DNA of 64,000 nt from Roseofilum casamattae BLCC-M143 (GCF_030068455.1 NZ_JAQOSQ010000011.1:62001-126000), one strand, 5' to 3'. Shown: positions 19,680 through 31,148, counted from the first letter of the stretch. Made by a program: numbers and translations. Notes: generated from the sequence alone by a model not told the origin.

Positions 19680-20055
19680 TACAAATATTGTTGTCCGGCT
19701 TTTAACTCGGGATGACGAACAGCAATATCAGAGAAGTCTGGAGTTACTGCAAAACAATAACGTTTTTATTCCAGACAGTGTCATTCTTGAAACTGAATGG
19801 GTACTGCGTTTTGCTTATGAATTTGAGCGAATTCAGACTTGTCAAGCTTTGCGCGATCTTTTGGGTTTACCAAATGTTTATCTAGCCGAACCCGATCTCA
19901 TTGCACAAGTATTAGAATGGCATGAAAACGGATTAGACTTTGCTGATGCTTTCCACCTCAGTCAAACTCAAAATAGTCAGATTCTCTACAGCTTTGACAA
20001 AAAGTTCGTGAAGAAAGCAACTGAGTTAACCGATCGCGATGTTCGAGAACCTTAA
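19666..20055 (+). CDS. PIN-domain toxin (VapC-like RNase)
   Basis: 129 residues. The PIN acidic residues are visible: Asp5 in MISIDTNIVVRLL, Glu42/Glu44 in VILETEWVLR, Asp91 and Asp94 in LDFADAFHL, and Asp111 in YSFDKKF. PIN toxins cleave RNA (often tRNA or rRNA) with Mg2+ when freed from their antitoxin. The start at 19666 lies inside the antitoxin frame, the usual order and overlap for such operons. Nothing looks damaged, so the pair is probably active. The target RNA cannot be read from the sequence. Confidence 0.88.
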   Translation: MISIDTNIVVRLLTRDDEQQYQRSLELLQNNNVFIPDSVILETEWVLRFAYEFERIQTCQALRDLLGLPNVYLAEPDLIAQVLEWHENGLDFADAFHLSQTQNSQILYSFDKKFVKKATELTDRDVREP

Positions 20056-20168
20056 GAGTCTGACTCTGTCATTTTGGTGTCTGCTTCACTGCGATCGGCA
20101 CATGAATTAACTCAATCGGCGATCGCAACCACTGTAAAGTGAAGTGATAACTTTATTGCCTTACTCCC

Positions 20169-21065
20169 TTGGCCTACGACAACACTTGTAAATACCTCGC
20201 CGAAAAATTTCCCCAAGACTTTATCCAATGGTTGCTTCCCCAACAGCCATCGACTCCCATCGAAGTCCTGAAAACAGAACTGCTCCAAGAACCCATCCGT
20301 GCTGATTCTCTCACATTCCTCAAAACCGGAGAGCAAATTCTGCACATCGAATTTGAAACCCGTCCCTACTCCAAGCCTCCCATGCCCTTCCGGATGCTCG
20401 ACTATTACGTGCGACTGAAACGACAATACGATTGCTCCGTACATCAAGTCGTAATTTTCTTACGAGAGATAGACTCAGAGCAAGTCTCGGTCTCCAAATA
20501 CGAAGATACAAACACCGAACACAAATATCAAATCATCCGACTCTGGGAACAAGACCCAAATCTACTGCTATCTTCTCCCGGTTTGCTCCCCTTAGCCACC
20601 TTATCCAAAACTGAGGAACCGCGCCGGTTACTCGAGCAAGTGGTAAACCAGATTGCTACAATCGAGGAGAGCAGCGAACAAGCCAATGTTCGAGCTTGTA
20701 GCCAAATACTGGCAGGTTTGAGATTTGACAAAACATTAATTGGACAATTGTTGAGGACAGAAATGATGCGCGAGTCAGTAATTTACCAAGAAATTTACCA
20801 AGATGGCAGGCAAGAAGGCATTCAACAAGGCCTACAAGAAGGCCTGCTCGAAGGGATTCAGCAAGGACAGAGAAGAGAGGCAGTCTCTTTTGTCACGCGC
20901 CAATTGACTCGACGAGTTGGAGCACTTTCTCTAGAATTACAGGAACAATTTCAGTCTTTATCCCTGGAAAGCCTGGAAGATTTGGGGGAAGCGCTGCTGG
21001 ATTTCACTGACGTGGACGATCTAGTGGGTTGGTTGAGGGATCGTGAGGGCGATCGCACAAACTAA
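20169..21065 (+). CDS. Rpn-family nuclease (PD-(D/E)XK) with DUF4351-like tail
   Basis: 298 residues with a TTG start (no ATG fits before the conserved YDNTCKYLAEKFP). The N-terminal part has the RADSLTFL...ILHIEFETR pattern of the PD-(D/E)XK core in Rpn/transposase-like proteins. A Gln/Gly-rich linker (QEGIQQGLQEGLLEGIQQG, about 216-234) joins it to a C-terminal region (RREAVSFVTRQLTRRVG to DLVGWL) resembling DUF4351. Such proteins are abundant and variable in cyanobacteria; some promote RecA-independent recombination through DNA cleavage. It lies 113 bp after the PIN toxin in the same direction. Confidence 0.8.
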   Translation: MAYDNTCKYLAEKFPQDFIQWLLPQQPSTPIEVLKTELLQEPIRADSLTFLKTGEQILHIEFETRPYSKPPMPFRMLDYYVRLKRQYDCSVHQVVIFLREIDSEQVSVSKYEDTNTEHKYQIIRLWEQDPNLLLSSPGLLPLATLSKTEEPRRLLEQVVNQIATIEESSEQANVRACSQILAGLRFDKTLIGQLLRTEMMRESVIYQEIYQDGRQEGIQQGLQEGLLEGIQQGQRREAVSFVTRQLTRRVGALSLELQEQFQSLSLESLEDLGEALLDFTDVDDLVGWLRDREGDRTN

Positions 21066-21240
21066 TCCATGTTATCTTCAGAACGAGATAAGCTTAAATC
21101 GAGCAGTGCAAGCCTCCAGACTTTTGACTAAACCGCGTATTTTTGCGATAGTTAACCGGATTGCGATCGGAATGATACTAGCAAGCTTTTACATTTGTAA
21201 GCATAAAAAACGGAAACGACAATATCATTGGCATGAAGAA

Positions 21241-21267
21241 TCCCTGGCTTTCTCAGAAAACCAGGGA
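21241..21267 (-). terminator. Hairpin downstream of groEL
   Basis: TCCCTGG (21241-21247) pairs with CCAGGGA (21261-21267) around a 13-nt loop. On the minus strand it is followed by TTCTTC, 39 bp beyond the groEL stop, consistent with a weak intrinsic terminator. The rest of 21066-21305 holds no convincing gene. Confidence 0.55.
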
Positions 21268-21305
21268 GATAAAACCAATGAATGGCTAATTGAGTTGATT
21301 AGCGA

Positions 21306-22976
<1,671 letters not shown>

Positions 22977-23008
22977 TCAATGTGTAGAGAAGATTCGTTA
23001 GGGCAAAC

Positions 23009-23320
23009 CTAGCTAACCACAGCAAGGATGTCTTTCTCGGACAACAGAACATAATCATCGTTGCCCAGTTTGATGTCCGTTCCGGCATACTTGGAGTAGA
23101 GGACTTTATCGCCAACATTCACTTCCGGTGCTTGACGAGAACCATCATCGTTGCGTTTGCCCGGACCGACTTGTACGATTTCACCCACTTGCGGCTTTTC
23201 TTTCGCATTATCAGGCAGAATGATGCCACCAGCGGTTTTTTCTTCAGCCTCGCTGATTTTCACGAACACGCGATCGCCGAGGGGTTTAACCGTAGAAACA
23301 CTCAGGGATACTGCTGCCAT
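23009..23320 (-). CDS. groES: Co-chaperonin GroES (Cpn10)
   Basis: 103 residues. [20 protein letters not shown] is the classical N-terminal strand, [12 protein letters not shown] covers the mobile loop and [17 protein letters not shown] the core barrel. GroES forms the heptameric lid on GroEL. The start at 23320 lies 74 bp downstream of the CIRCE operator. It is the first gene of a two-gene operon. Confidence 0.97.
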   Translation of the reverse strand: MAAVSLSVSTVKPLGDRVFVKISEAEEKTAGGIILPDNAKEKPQVGEIVQVGPGKRNDDGSRQAPEVNVGDKVLYSKYAGTDIKLGNDDYVLLSEKDILAVVS

Positions 23321-23394
23321 AAGAAAATTATCTCCGATCTAACTGTTTTCAGTAATGACTTCAATGGGTTTCGAGCCAGAGCCACCGCAATGGA

Positions 23395-23421
23395 TTAGCA
23401 CTCTCAGCTCTTGAGTGCTAA
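23395..23421 (-). promoter_or_regulatory. CIRCE operator (HrcA-binding) for groESL
   Basis: TTAGCACTC (23395-23403), a 9-nt spacer, then GAGTGCTAA (23413-23421) match the CIRCE consensus exactly. The heat-shock repressor HrcA binds this site, so groESL should be de-repressed by heat or protein misfolding. Position is just upstream of groES, divergent from atpB. Confidence 0.95.
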
Positions 23422-23460
23422 TTTAATCCGAGCCAGCAGCCAATTGCAACAGCCCCCAGA

Positions 23461-23510
23461 GTACGGGTTACCGTACTGCCCATCCCCTCTTGCCTTTTGC
23501 CTCTTGCCTA
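23461..23510 (+). repeat. Short hairpin and three TTGCCTN heptamers upstream of atpB
   Basis: GTACGG gtta CCGTAC (23461-23476) is followed by three head-to-tail heptamers TTGCCTT, TTGCCTC, TTGCCTA (23490-23510). Short heptameric repeats of this kind are common in cyanobacterial intergenic DNA. It lies in the groES/atpB divergent spacer. Confidence 0.6.
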
Positions 23511-23574
23511 TTCCCAAGTAACATCCCGTGATACTCTGAAGAGTGGCATTCTTAAATTAAATCTTAAATTTTGA

Positions 23575-25095
<1,521 letters not shown>

Positions 25096-25148
25096 TTCAT
25101 TACCCTCAAGCGTAAGGTGAAACCAGCGTTGTGCTCGACGCGACCCAG

Positions 25149-25180
25149 GGTTGGGTTAGCACCATAAATCTAACCCAACC
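25149..25180 (+). repeat. 11-bp hairpin between atpB and atpC
   Basis: GGTTGGGTTAG (25149-25159) and CTAACCCAACC (25170-25180) form a perfect stem with a 10-nt loop, followed by TTTAAT. It could reduce read-through into atpC, protect the atpB 3' end, or be a dispersed palindrome: GTTGGGTT-type palindromes recur in cyanobacteria. Confidence 0.7.
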
Positions 25181-25224
25181 TTTAATATCTATCGATTGTA
25201 ACCATTTAATATTCCATCTCGATC

Positions 25225-25644
25225 ATGGCCCTAACAGTTCGTGTAATTGCTTCTAATAAAACCGTCTGGGAAGATGCCGCAGATGAAGTAATTCTCCCAA
25301 GTACGACCGGACAACTGGGTATTCTCAGCGGTCATGCTCCCCTTCTCTCTGCTCTCGATATTGGCGTGATGCAAGTGCGCCCTCAGTCTCAGAAAGAGTG
25401 GTTACCTATTGCTCTGATGGGAGGATTTGCAGAAGTCGAGAATAATGAAGTCACCATTCTGGTTAATGGTGGCGATCTCGGCAATGACATTGACCTCAAG
25501 CAGGCTGAAAGCGCTTATGAGGATGCCGAGCAACGTTTGAGACAGGTTAATCCCGACGATAGCCAAGAAAAGTTTCAAGCCACTCAAGCCTTAAAACGAG
25601 CCAGAGCGCGGTTTCAAGCGGCTGGCGGTATGGTCAAGGTTTAA
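25225..25644 (+). CDS. atpC: F0F1 ATP synthase subunit epsilon
   Basis: 139 residues. ALTVRVIASNKTVWEDAADEV begins the N-terminal beta sandwich, with LPSTTGQLGILSGHAPLLS as the conserved loop; the C-terminal helical pair starts near SAYEDAEQRLRQV. Epsilon is part of the central stalk with gamma and regulates ATP hydrolysis. It is the second gene of the atpB-atpC unit. Confidence 0.96.
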   Translation: MALTVRVIASNKTVWEDAADEVILPSTTGQLGILSGHAPLLSALDIGVMQVRPQSQKEWLPIALMGGFAEVENNEVTILVNGGDLGNDIDLKQAESAYEDAEQRLRQVNPDDSQEKFQATQALKRARARFQAAGGMVKV

Positions 25645-26054
25645 ACCTAAACCAAACCACACGCCATCTGACTCTCGGCCCTTACCGGAGAACTGGGTTT
25701 CAAGCCTCGCTCTGTAAGGGCAATTTTCATGGCAATATGTTTTGCGATCGCCTAAATGAACCCCTTAGAGATACAGAATTGTCTGGCAGTACAAATCTTC
25801 TCGATTCAACCCGATCGCGCGCAGTAGCACAATATATGTCAATTTTCATTAAGAGTTTCTGGAGATCGACTGAAACGCTACAATATTCTCCAAAGCCTGG
25901 CTATCAGGGGTTGCTGACCCAGAGAATGCCATCGCGATCGGATTGCGATGGCTGAAAAAACGCTCTCGAGCGATCGAATCTTTGGCTGTGCCACTACAAT
26001 AGACGATAATATGGCAATAGCCCAACTATCAAAGCTGCACTGAAATAGCCAATT
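25645..26054. other. 410-bp intergenic region after atpC
   Basis: No convincing gene. It holds a terminator-like hairpin (25678-25721), a palindromic GCCATCGC/GCGATGGC pair (25928-25935 and 25945-25952) and, near 26000, a TACAAT-rich stretch that may be the promoter of the gene at 26055. A 72-codon frame at 25737-25955 has low-quality composition and no homology I recognise. Confidence 0.5.
25678..25721 (+). terminator. Candidate terminator after atpC
   Basis: GCCCTTAC (25678-25685) and GTAAGGGC (25714-25721) can pair over a 28-nt loop and are followed by AATTTTC. The loop is long, so this is tentative. Confidence 0.4.
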
Positions 26055-26363
26055 ATGCTACATCGCAAGATCTATCAACTCTGTTCCGAGGGTCGTGAAG
26101 TCTGGATTTTCTTGCGAGATCAACAGCGCTGGATCGAGCGCGCTCGCGTTTTAGAAATCGAAGGCGATTTGGTCACGATTCGGTATGAAACTGAAGAGGA
26201 GGATGAGATCTGTGCTTGGGAAGAAATGGTACGCCTGGAAAGCATTGGGGCAGTAACCCAACAACTTTCTACTGTCCCCAAGGGCAATACTGAAATACTT
26301 GTTTCCGAAGACTGTCCGGAAGCCGAACAAATTCGTCCCCATACTGACTCAAATCCAGATTAA
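26055..26363 (+). CDS. Conserved cyanobacterial protein, 102 aa (DUF6679-like)
   Basis: The N-terminal 70 residues are compact and basic-acidic (MLHRKIYQLCSEGREVWIFL, then RARVLEIEGDLVTIRYETEE), reading like a small beta-barrel/SH3-like fold; the last 30 residues look disordered. I associate it with the cyanobacterial family DUF6679 but cannot verify this. No membrane helix or catalytic motif. It stands 89 bp upstream of the 40-codon gene at 26453. Function unknown. Confidence 0.7.
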   Translation: MLHRKIYQLCSEGREVWIFLRDQQRWIERARVLEIEGDLVTIRYETEEEDEICAWEEMVRLESIGAVTQQLSTVPKGNTEILVSEDCPEAEQIRPHTDSNPD

Positions 26364-26452
26364 TCGATCCGAAGATCGACCGTGGCACTCGCCACCAAGT
26401 TGAGTACGCTATCATTGGTCACTGAACACCTTACGCAAAACGGATCGAGACT

Positions 26453-26575
26453 ATGGATGTTAAGTTAATTTTAGTTATTCTCACCGTCCTATTCACGGCA
26501 ACCACCCTATTTTTCGGTACCAAAAATGGGTTTTATGACTCCGATAATTATCACGGTAATGGTTCTGCCCATTAG
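26453..26575 (+). CDS. Single-helix membrane miniprotein, 40 aa
   Basis: ATG at 26453 to TAG at 26573-26575. A hydrophobic helix (LILVILTVLFTATTLFF, residues 5-21) is followed by a polar tail GTKNGFYDSDNYHGNGSAH. The size and layout resemble small photosystem, cytochrome or NDH-1 accessory subunits of thylakoid membranes, and I believe the YDSDNYHGNGSAH tail is conserved in cyanobacteria, but I cannot assign it to a named subunit. It has a clean frame between two genes in the same direction. Confidence 0.6.
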   Translation: MDVKLILVILTVLFTATTLFFGTKNGFYDSDNYHGNGSAH

Positions 26576-26608
26576 TTCTATCCCTAAAATTCGCGCTCAT
26601 TAACTCGA

Positions 26609-28213
26609 TTGATCAAATCCGCGATCGCCTTAGAATGCACGCCCTACAGTATGGGGTACTCTGGAGAAGGAGTCTGTTTGCTGTCCCGGATGGGGCCGTA
26701 TCATATCCTGCTCGACTGCGGTTTGCATCAAATCGAACCGTTTTTAGCATACTTGGGCGATCGTGGATTTCTTCCCGACCTCATCTTTTGCTCCCACGCT
26801 CATCCCGATCATTGTCGCGGCCTTCCCCCACTGCACCAGCACTATCCCGACCTTCCCCTCTACAGCAGTGAAGTAACGGGGGAACTACTTGCTTTACACG
26901 GTCTGAATTCCCAAGCTTGTCAAGCCCTACCCTGGCGATCGCCTCAAGAGCTTAAACCCGGTTTGAGTGCCCAAATTTATCCGGCGGGACATTTACCCGG
27001 AGCAGCTTCTATCTTGCTCTCCTACCAAGCTCCAGAGCGCACCTACACCCTTTTCTACACCGGAGACTACTTTTCCTCTAACTCCCGATTAGTGGAGCGA
27101 ATGCGCATCGAAGACGTGCGCGGACTGCAACCGGATGTTTTGATTGTGGAAGCTACTTATGGGACAGCACGGCATCCCAACCGCCGCCATCAAGAAAATC
27201 ACCTGGCCGAGCGCATCTATAAAGCGCTCAAGAAGAACACCTCCGTACTGCTACCGGTTCCGGTTTTGGGGTTAGGACAAGAATTACTGATGTTGCTGCG
27301 ATCGCACCATCAATTTACCGGCCGGGATATCGATATTTGGGTTGACGAAACCATTGCCCGAGGCTGCGATGCTTACCTGAAGATTTTGCCCCATCTTCCT
27401 GCCAACGTGCAAAACTTTGCCGAGCATCAATCCTTATTTTGGGACGATCGCGTTCGTCCCCAAGTCCGCCGCTTGTCAGAGCACGACGATCTCCCGAAAC
27501 TGCCTCGCTATCCTTGCATTATCATTGCCCATCGTCAGGGAGATCTACATCAGTGGATGCAACCTAATTCCGGAGACTGGCTGGCCTTGCTCTCGGAACA
27601 TAGCAAAAACACGCCCAAACTAGCGCTGGAAATGGAACAAGTAGACTCCGCGATCGTAGAAACCTATCTCTTTTCACAACATTGCGATGGGTTGGGAACG
27701 ACGCAACTGATTCACAATATCCGTCCCCAACATATTATTTTCTTCCATGGCAATACCTCCTATCTTGCCGATCTGACAGGATTAGAAGAGCTGCAAAATC
27801 GCTATCATTTGCACTGTCCGCAAGCCGAAACCCTAGTGGAACTGCCCGTTGGCGATACGTTTATCCAACCAGCAGCGCCAGAAACTCATTATGAAGGCGA
27901 ACTCACCGAGTTTCACACCACCATTCAAATTCATTTACCGGAAGAGATTACTCGCGATCGCCGCTGGCAGCACTTTAGCGATACTGGCATCTTAGAAGCT
28001 CGTTGGCAAGGAGAAGAACTGATCGTGCGCGGCCTTTCCCAACGAGAACTCCTAGCACAAGGCGTGCCGAAAATGCCTCCCGATCTTAACTGTTGCGGAA
28101 ACTGCGCCCATTATCGAGGACAGCGCTGTTGGAGTCCTGCCTCTGCGTTATTTGAATTTCGCGTCAGTCCGGATGGAGTTTGTCCCGTGTTTGCCCGCAA
28201 CCCGGAATCGTAG
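26609..28213 (+). CDS. MBL-fold (beta-CASP-like) hydrolase with C-terminal Cys cluster
   Basis: 534 residues; the given start is TTG and the conserved part begins at LECTPYSMGYSGEGVCLL. The metallo-beta-lactamase motif HAHPDH sits near residue 71, and later IYPAGHLPGAASILL, FYTGDYFS and LIVEATYGT follow the beta-CASP/RNA-specificity order seen in CPSF-like nucleases and RNase J relatives. The last 45 residues contain five Cys (495, 496, 499, 507, 525: NCCGNCAHYRGQRCW, VCPVF), a probable zinc- or cluster-binding module. I infer an RNA/DNA-processing hydrolase, but the substrate is unknown. Confidence 0.75.
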   Translation: MIKSAIALECTPYSMGYSGEGVCLLSRMGPYHILLDCGLHQIEPFLAYLGDRGFLPDLIFCSHAHPDHCRGLPPLHQHYPDLPLYSSEVTGELLALHGLNSQACQALPWRSPQELKPGLSAQIYPAGHLPGAASILLSYQAPERTYTLFYTGDYFSSNSRLVERMRIEDVRGLQPDVLIVEATYGTARHPNRRHQENHLAERIYKALKKNTSVLLPVPVLGLGQELLMLLRSHHQFTGRDIDIWVDETIARGCDAYLKILPHLPANVQNFAEHQSLFWDDRVRPQVRRLSEHDDLPKLPRYPCIIIAHRQGDLHQWMQPNSGDWLALLSEHSKNTPKLALEMEQVDSAIVETYLFSQHCDGLGTTQLIHNIRPQHIIFFHGNTSYLADLTGLEELQNRYHLHCPQAETLVELPVGDTFIQPAAPETHYEGELTEFHTTIQIHLPEEITRDRRWQHFSDTGILEARWQGEELIVRGLSQRELLAQGVPKMPPDLNCCGNCAHYRGQRCWSPASALFEFRVSPDGVCPVFARNPES

Positions 28214-28234
28214 TGAGTTGACTCGCGTCGCCTT

Positions 28235-28298
28235 AGAAACCGGGTTTCTGGCTCTACCGGAAGCCAGAAGGTGTATCGATTGGAGAAACCCGGTTTCT
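28235..28298. repeat. Paired AGAAACCSGGTTTCT palindromes, copy 1
   Basis: AGAAACCGGGTTTCT (28235-28249) and AGAAACCCGGTTTCT (28284-28298) flank a CTGGCT/AGCCAG hairpin. The two units are reverse complements, so the whole stretch can fold back. Related pairs occur at 32770-32809 and 48900-48961. It lies between the MBL gene and hemH. Confidence 0.75.
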
Positions 28299-28400
28299 TG
28301 CCCCATACACCTCATAATTCATCACTCGCGTCGAACCATTCAATGTTAAAATCTTCATTAAAGATTTATACTGTAAGCTTTTAAGGAAAGAAACACTATT

Positions 28401-29567
28401 ATGGGTCGTGTTGGGGTTTTACTCTTAAACTTAGGCGGGCCGGAAAAACTAGAAGACGTTCGCCCCTTCTTGTTCAATCTATTTTCCGATCCTGAAATTA
28501 TCCGACTACCGGTGACCTGGTTGCAAAAACCCCTAGCCTGGTTTATTTCCACCAGCCGCTACAAGAAATCGCAAGAGAATTATAAACAAATTGGTGGCGG
28601 TTCTCCGTTGCGCCGGATTACGGAAGAACAAGCACGAGCGCTAGAAGCGAAGTTAGAAGAGAAAGGGCAACCGGCGAAAATTTATGTGGGAATGCGCTAT
28701 TGGTATCCGTTTACCGAAGATGCGATCGCCGAAATCAAAAAAGATAAAATCGAACATCTGGTCATTCTTCCCCTCTATCCGCAGTTTTCGATTAGCACCA
28801 GCGGATCGAGCTTCCGAGTTCTGGAAGGTTTATGGGAAGAAGATGCTGCTTTGGGAGATAAAGTTAATTATAGTTTGATTTCGTCGTGGTACGATCGCCC
28901 CGGTTACTTGCAGGCCATGGCCGATCTGATTGCCAAAGAATTGGATAAATACGAGAATCCCAATGACGTGCATTTATTCTTCAGCGCTCATGGCGTTCCC
29001 GTCAGCTATGTTGAAGAAGCGGGCGATCCCTATCAGAGAGAAATTGAAGCATGTACTTCCTTAATCGTGCAAACTCTAAATCGTCCCAACGCTCATACTC
29101 TCGCTTATCAGAGTCGAGTCGGCCCGGTGGAATGGTTGCAGCCATATACTGAAGATGCCTTGCAAGAGTTAGGCGAGAAAAATATTAATGATGTATTGGT
29201 CGTTCCGATTAGTTTCGTGAGCGAACATATCGAAACCTTACAAGAAATTGATATTGAATATCGAGAGGTGGCTGAAGAAGCTGGGATTCATAATTTCCGG
29301 CGGGTTCCCGCTTTGGATACTCATCCGGGATTTATCAACGATCTCGCCGAGCTGACGATCGAATCTCTGAATAACCCCAGTCAAAAGTTTGCCGATGTGG
29401 TTCGTCCTTCCGAACGTTTGAAGATGTATCCGCAAGAGCGCTGGGAAATGGGAATCACGACCAGTGCGGAAGTCTGGAACGGCCGGTTTGCCATGTTGGG
29501 CTTTATTGCGCTGTTATTTGAGTTATTCAGCGGTAAAGGAATCTTACACGCGATCGGTATTTTGTAA
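28401..29567 (+). CDS. hemH: Ferrochelatase with C-terminal chlorophyll-binding-like helix
   Basis: 388 residues. [20 protein letters not shown] opens the protein; the active-site His is in [15 protein letters not shown], with the acidic [11 protein letters not shown] later. It inserts Fe2+ into protoporphyrin IX to make protoheme. After about residue 340 a linker leads to [20 protein letters not shown], a chlorophyll a/b-binding (CAB/Hlip) motif in a single membrane helix. This tail is characteristic of cyanobacterial and plastid ferrochelatases and anchors the enzyme in the thylakoid. The gene is alone in its transcription unit. Confidence 0.95.
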   Translation: MGRVGVLLLNLGGPEKLEDVRPFLFNLFSDPEIIRLPVTWLQKPLAWFISTSRYKKSQENYKQIGGGSPLRRITEEQARALEAKLEEKGQPAKIYVGMRYWYPFTEDAIAEIKKDKIEHLVILPLYPQFSISTSGSSFRVLEGLWEEDAALGDKVNYSLISSWYDRPGYLQAMADLIAKELDKYENPNDVHLFFSAHGVPVSYVEEAGDPYQREIEACTSLIVQTLNRPNAHTLAYQSRVGPVEWLQPYTEDALQELGEKNINDVLVVPISFVSEHIETLQEIDIEYREVAEEAGIHNFRRVPALDTHPGFINDLAELTIESLNNPSQKFADVVRPSERLKMYPQERWEMGITTSAEVWNGRFAMLGFIALLFELFSGKGILHAIGIL

Positions 29568-29830
29568 GTCGGTCTTGCTCTGCTTGAGTTTGTAATTGAT
29601 ATTAGGTTTGGTTTGGGTATTGCGATCGCATTTCGATCGATGTCACTCTCTCCAGAATCGATACTTGGAAAAAATTATGCGATCGCTTGCCCTATCTGCA
29701 CTCTAGAATTCAGCAAAAATCCAGCATCTGGCAGACTGACAAACGAGGGATATAATTGCAACAAACTCTATTTTTTCTCAAACATAATACAATCTGCCTG
29801 TAAAACAACCCGTTCTCATCAAACCTCTCA

Positions 29831-30655
29831 ATGAATACTCCCCTCTGGAAAGACATCCTTGACTTTGCGCAACAAACCACTGCAGATGTCGGAGCAGAAC
29901 TTCTGCAACAGTTCGGACAAGTCAAAGGAATAGAAAAAGCGGATGGTTCCCTGGTTACTGCTGCCGATAAATGGGCGGATAAGGAGTTGCAACAGCGCAT
30001 AACCGCTCGCTTTCCCCAGCATGAAACCCTAACGGAAGAAACGGCAAAACAGTTCCCGGATGCAATCTGGTGCTGGATTGTCGATCCGATTGATGGTACG
30101 ACTAATTTTACCCGTGGGGTTCCGCTGTGGGGAATTTCTATGGCTCTGTTGTATCGAGGAACTCCAGTCTTCGGCTACGTGCATTTTCCGCCAACTGGCC
30201 AGTCCTTCCATGCCTTCTACAACGCGCCGCCCGAACTTGACGGCCATCCCATGGGAGCTTATTTGAATGGCAGTCCGATCGCGCCGACTCGCGATCGCCC
30301 CGGTGGCAATCAGTTTTTCAATCTCTGCGCCCGCAGCACCCACATCCTCACCGCGCTGGAGGAACCCTTTCCCTGCAAGATCCGAATGCTGGGAGTTGCG
30401 ACATACAATATACTCGCCGTTGCTGCTGGCATTGCTATTGGCGGCGTGGAAGCAACCCCAAAAATTTGGGACATTGCCGCTGTTTGGGCTATCTGCCAAG
30501 CCTCGGGAGCGGTCTGGATTTCTTTAAATAACGAACGTATTTTCCCATTAGTCTCCGGTCGAGACGATCGCCAAAAGCCATATCCCACTCTCACGGTTAG
30601 CTCTCCCGACTGGGTCGAAACGTTCCAGCGCTGGGTATCGAGTAGTTACCAATAA
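29831..30655 (+). CDS. Inositol monophosphatase family protein
   Basis: 274 residues. Mg2+-binding motifs of the family are present: EET near residue 69, WIVDPIDGTTNFTRG near residue 85, and KIWDIAAVWAICQASG near the C-terminus. The family dephosphorylates inositol-1-phosphate and related substrates (histidinol phosphate, PAP or fructose-1,6-bisphosphate in other members). The motif set fits IMPase/SuhB more than CysQ; the precise substrate is unknown. About 260 bp upstream has no gene, including AT-rich sequence that may hold its promoter. Confidence 0.88.
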   Translation: MNTPLWKDILDFAQQTTADVGAELLQQFGQVKGIEKADGSLVTAADKWADKELQQRITARFPQHETLTEETAKQFPDAIWCWIVDPIDGTTNFTRGVPLWGISMALLYRGTPVFGYVHFPPTGQSFHAFYNAPPELDGHPMGAYLNGSPIAPTRDRPGGNQFFNLCARSTHILTALEEPFPCKIRMLGVATYNILAVAAGIAIGGVEATPKIWDIAAVWAICQASGAVWISLNNERIFPLVSGRDDRQKPYPTLTVSSPDWVETFQRWVSSSYQ

Positions 30656-30707
30656 ACTCTCTTAAATGATAAAACTTATTGCTAAGAATCAGCAATAGTA
30701 CTTGCGA

Positions 30708-30962
30708 CTAAGATACCTGTCGGCGATCGCTATAACAAGGAAGCGGACAGGCTTGATTCTTCCGAGCCATCGCGGTGGCTTCCATCGCCGTATTGCCTTG
30801 GGCGATTGCCTCATCAAACACTTCACGGGCCCTTTCCAGGCATTGCCCGCAGTTGGTTGAGACGTTTAGGCGATCGCAAATCATCTCCACTGACGAGGCT
30901 CCAGTATCGACCGCTTGGTGAATGTCGCGATCGGTAACGGCATGACAGATACAAACATACAT
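30708..30962 (-). CDS. bfd: Bacterioferritin-associated ferredoxin (Bfd-like)
   Basis: 84 residues from the ATG at 30962 (MYVCICHAVTDRDIHQAV). The [2Fe-2S] ligand pattern is Cys4-x-Cys6 with a distal NCGQC, the BFD/NifU-type fold; an extra CPLPC occurs near the C-terminus. Bfd donates electrons to bacterioferritin heme to release stored iron. It is divergent from the bacterioferritin pair, with 186 bp between starts, which supports the role. A Fur-like box lies in the shared spacer. Confidence 0.9.
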   Translation of the reverse strand: MYVCICHAVTDRDIHQAVDTGASSVEMICDRLNVSTNCGQCLERAREVFDEAIAQGNTAMEATAMARKNQACPLPCYSDRRQVS

Positions 30963-31023
30963 ACAGCTCACTTCCTCCACGATAATGCTAGAAGTTTTTC
31001 AACTTACTTTTACTTAACCGGAA

Positions 31024-31042
31024 TTTAATGATAGTAATTCTC
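31024..31042. promoter_or_regulatory. Fur-box-like site between bfd and the bacterioferritins
   Basis: TTTAATGATAGTAATTCTC matches 14 of 19 positions of the Fur consensus GATAATGATAATCATTATC. It sits in the divergent bfd/bfr spacer, 62 bp from the bfd start and 107 bp from the bfr start. Iron control by Fur would fit the genes, but this is a motif call only. Confidence 0.4.
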
Positions 31043-31148
31043 AAGTAGTGTCTCTATTATGCATTGACAGTCCCCAAATAGTCAAGTAGGATGACAATAA
31101 ATAAGTAGTAAAAAGCTGCTAAATACAAAACTCATTAGGAGAACACCG

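Noticed and set aside
25928-25952. GCCATCGC/GCGATGGC hairpin as a terminator
   Set aside because: It is followed by an A-run, not a T-run, in either useful direction; it overlaps HIP1-like sequence.
25737-25955. 72-codon frame after atpC
   Set aside because: No recognisable domain and it spans hairpin sequence; likely chance.
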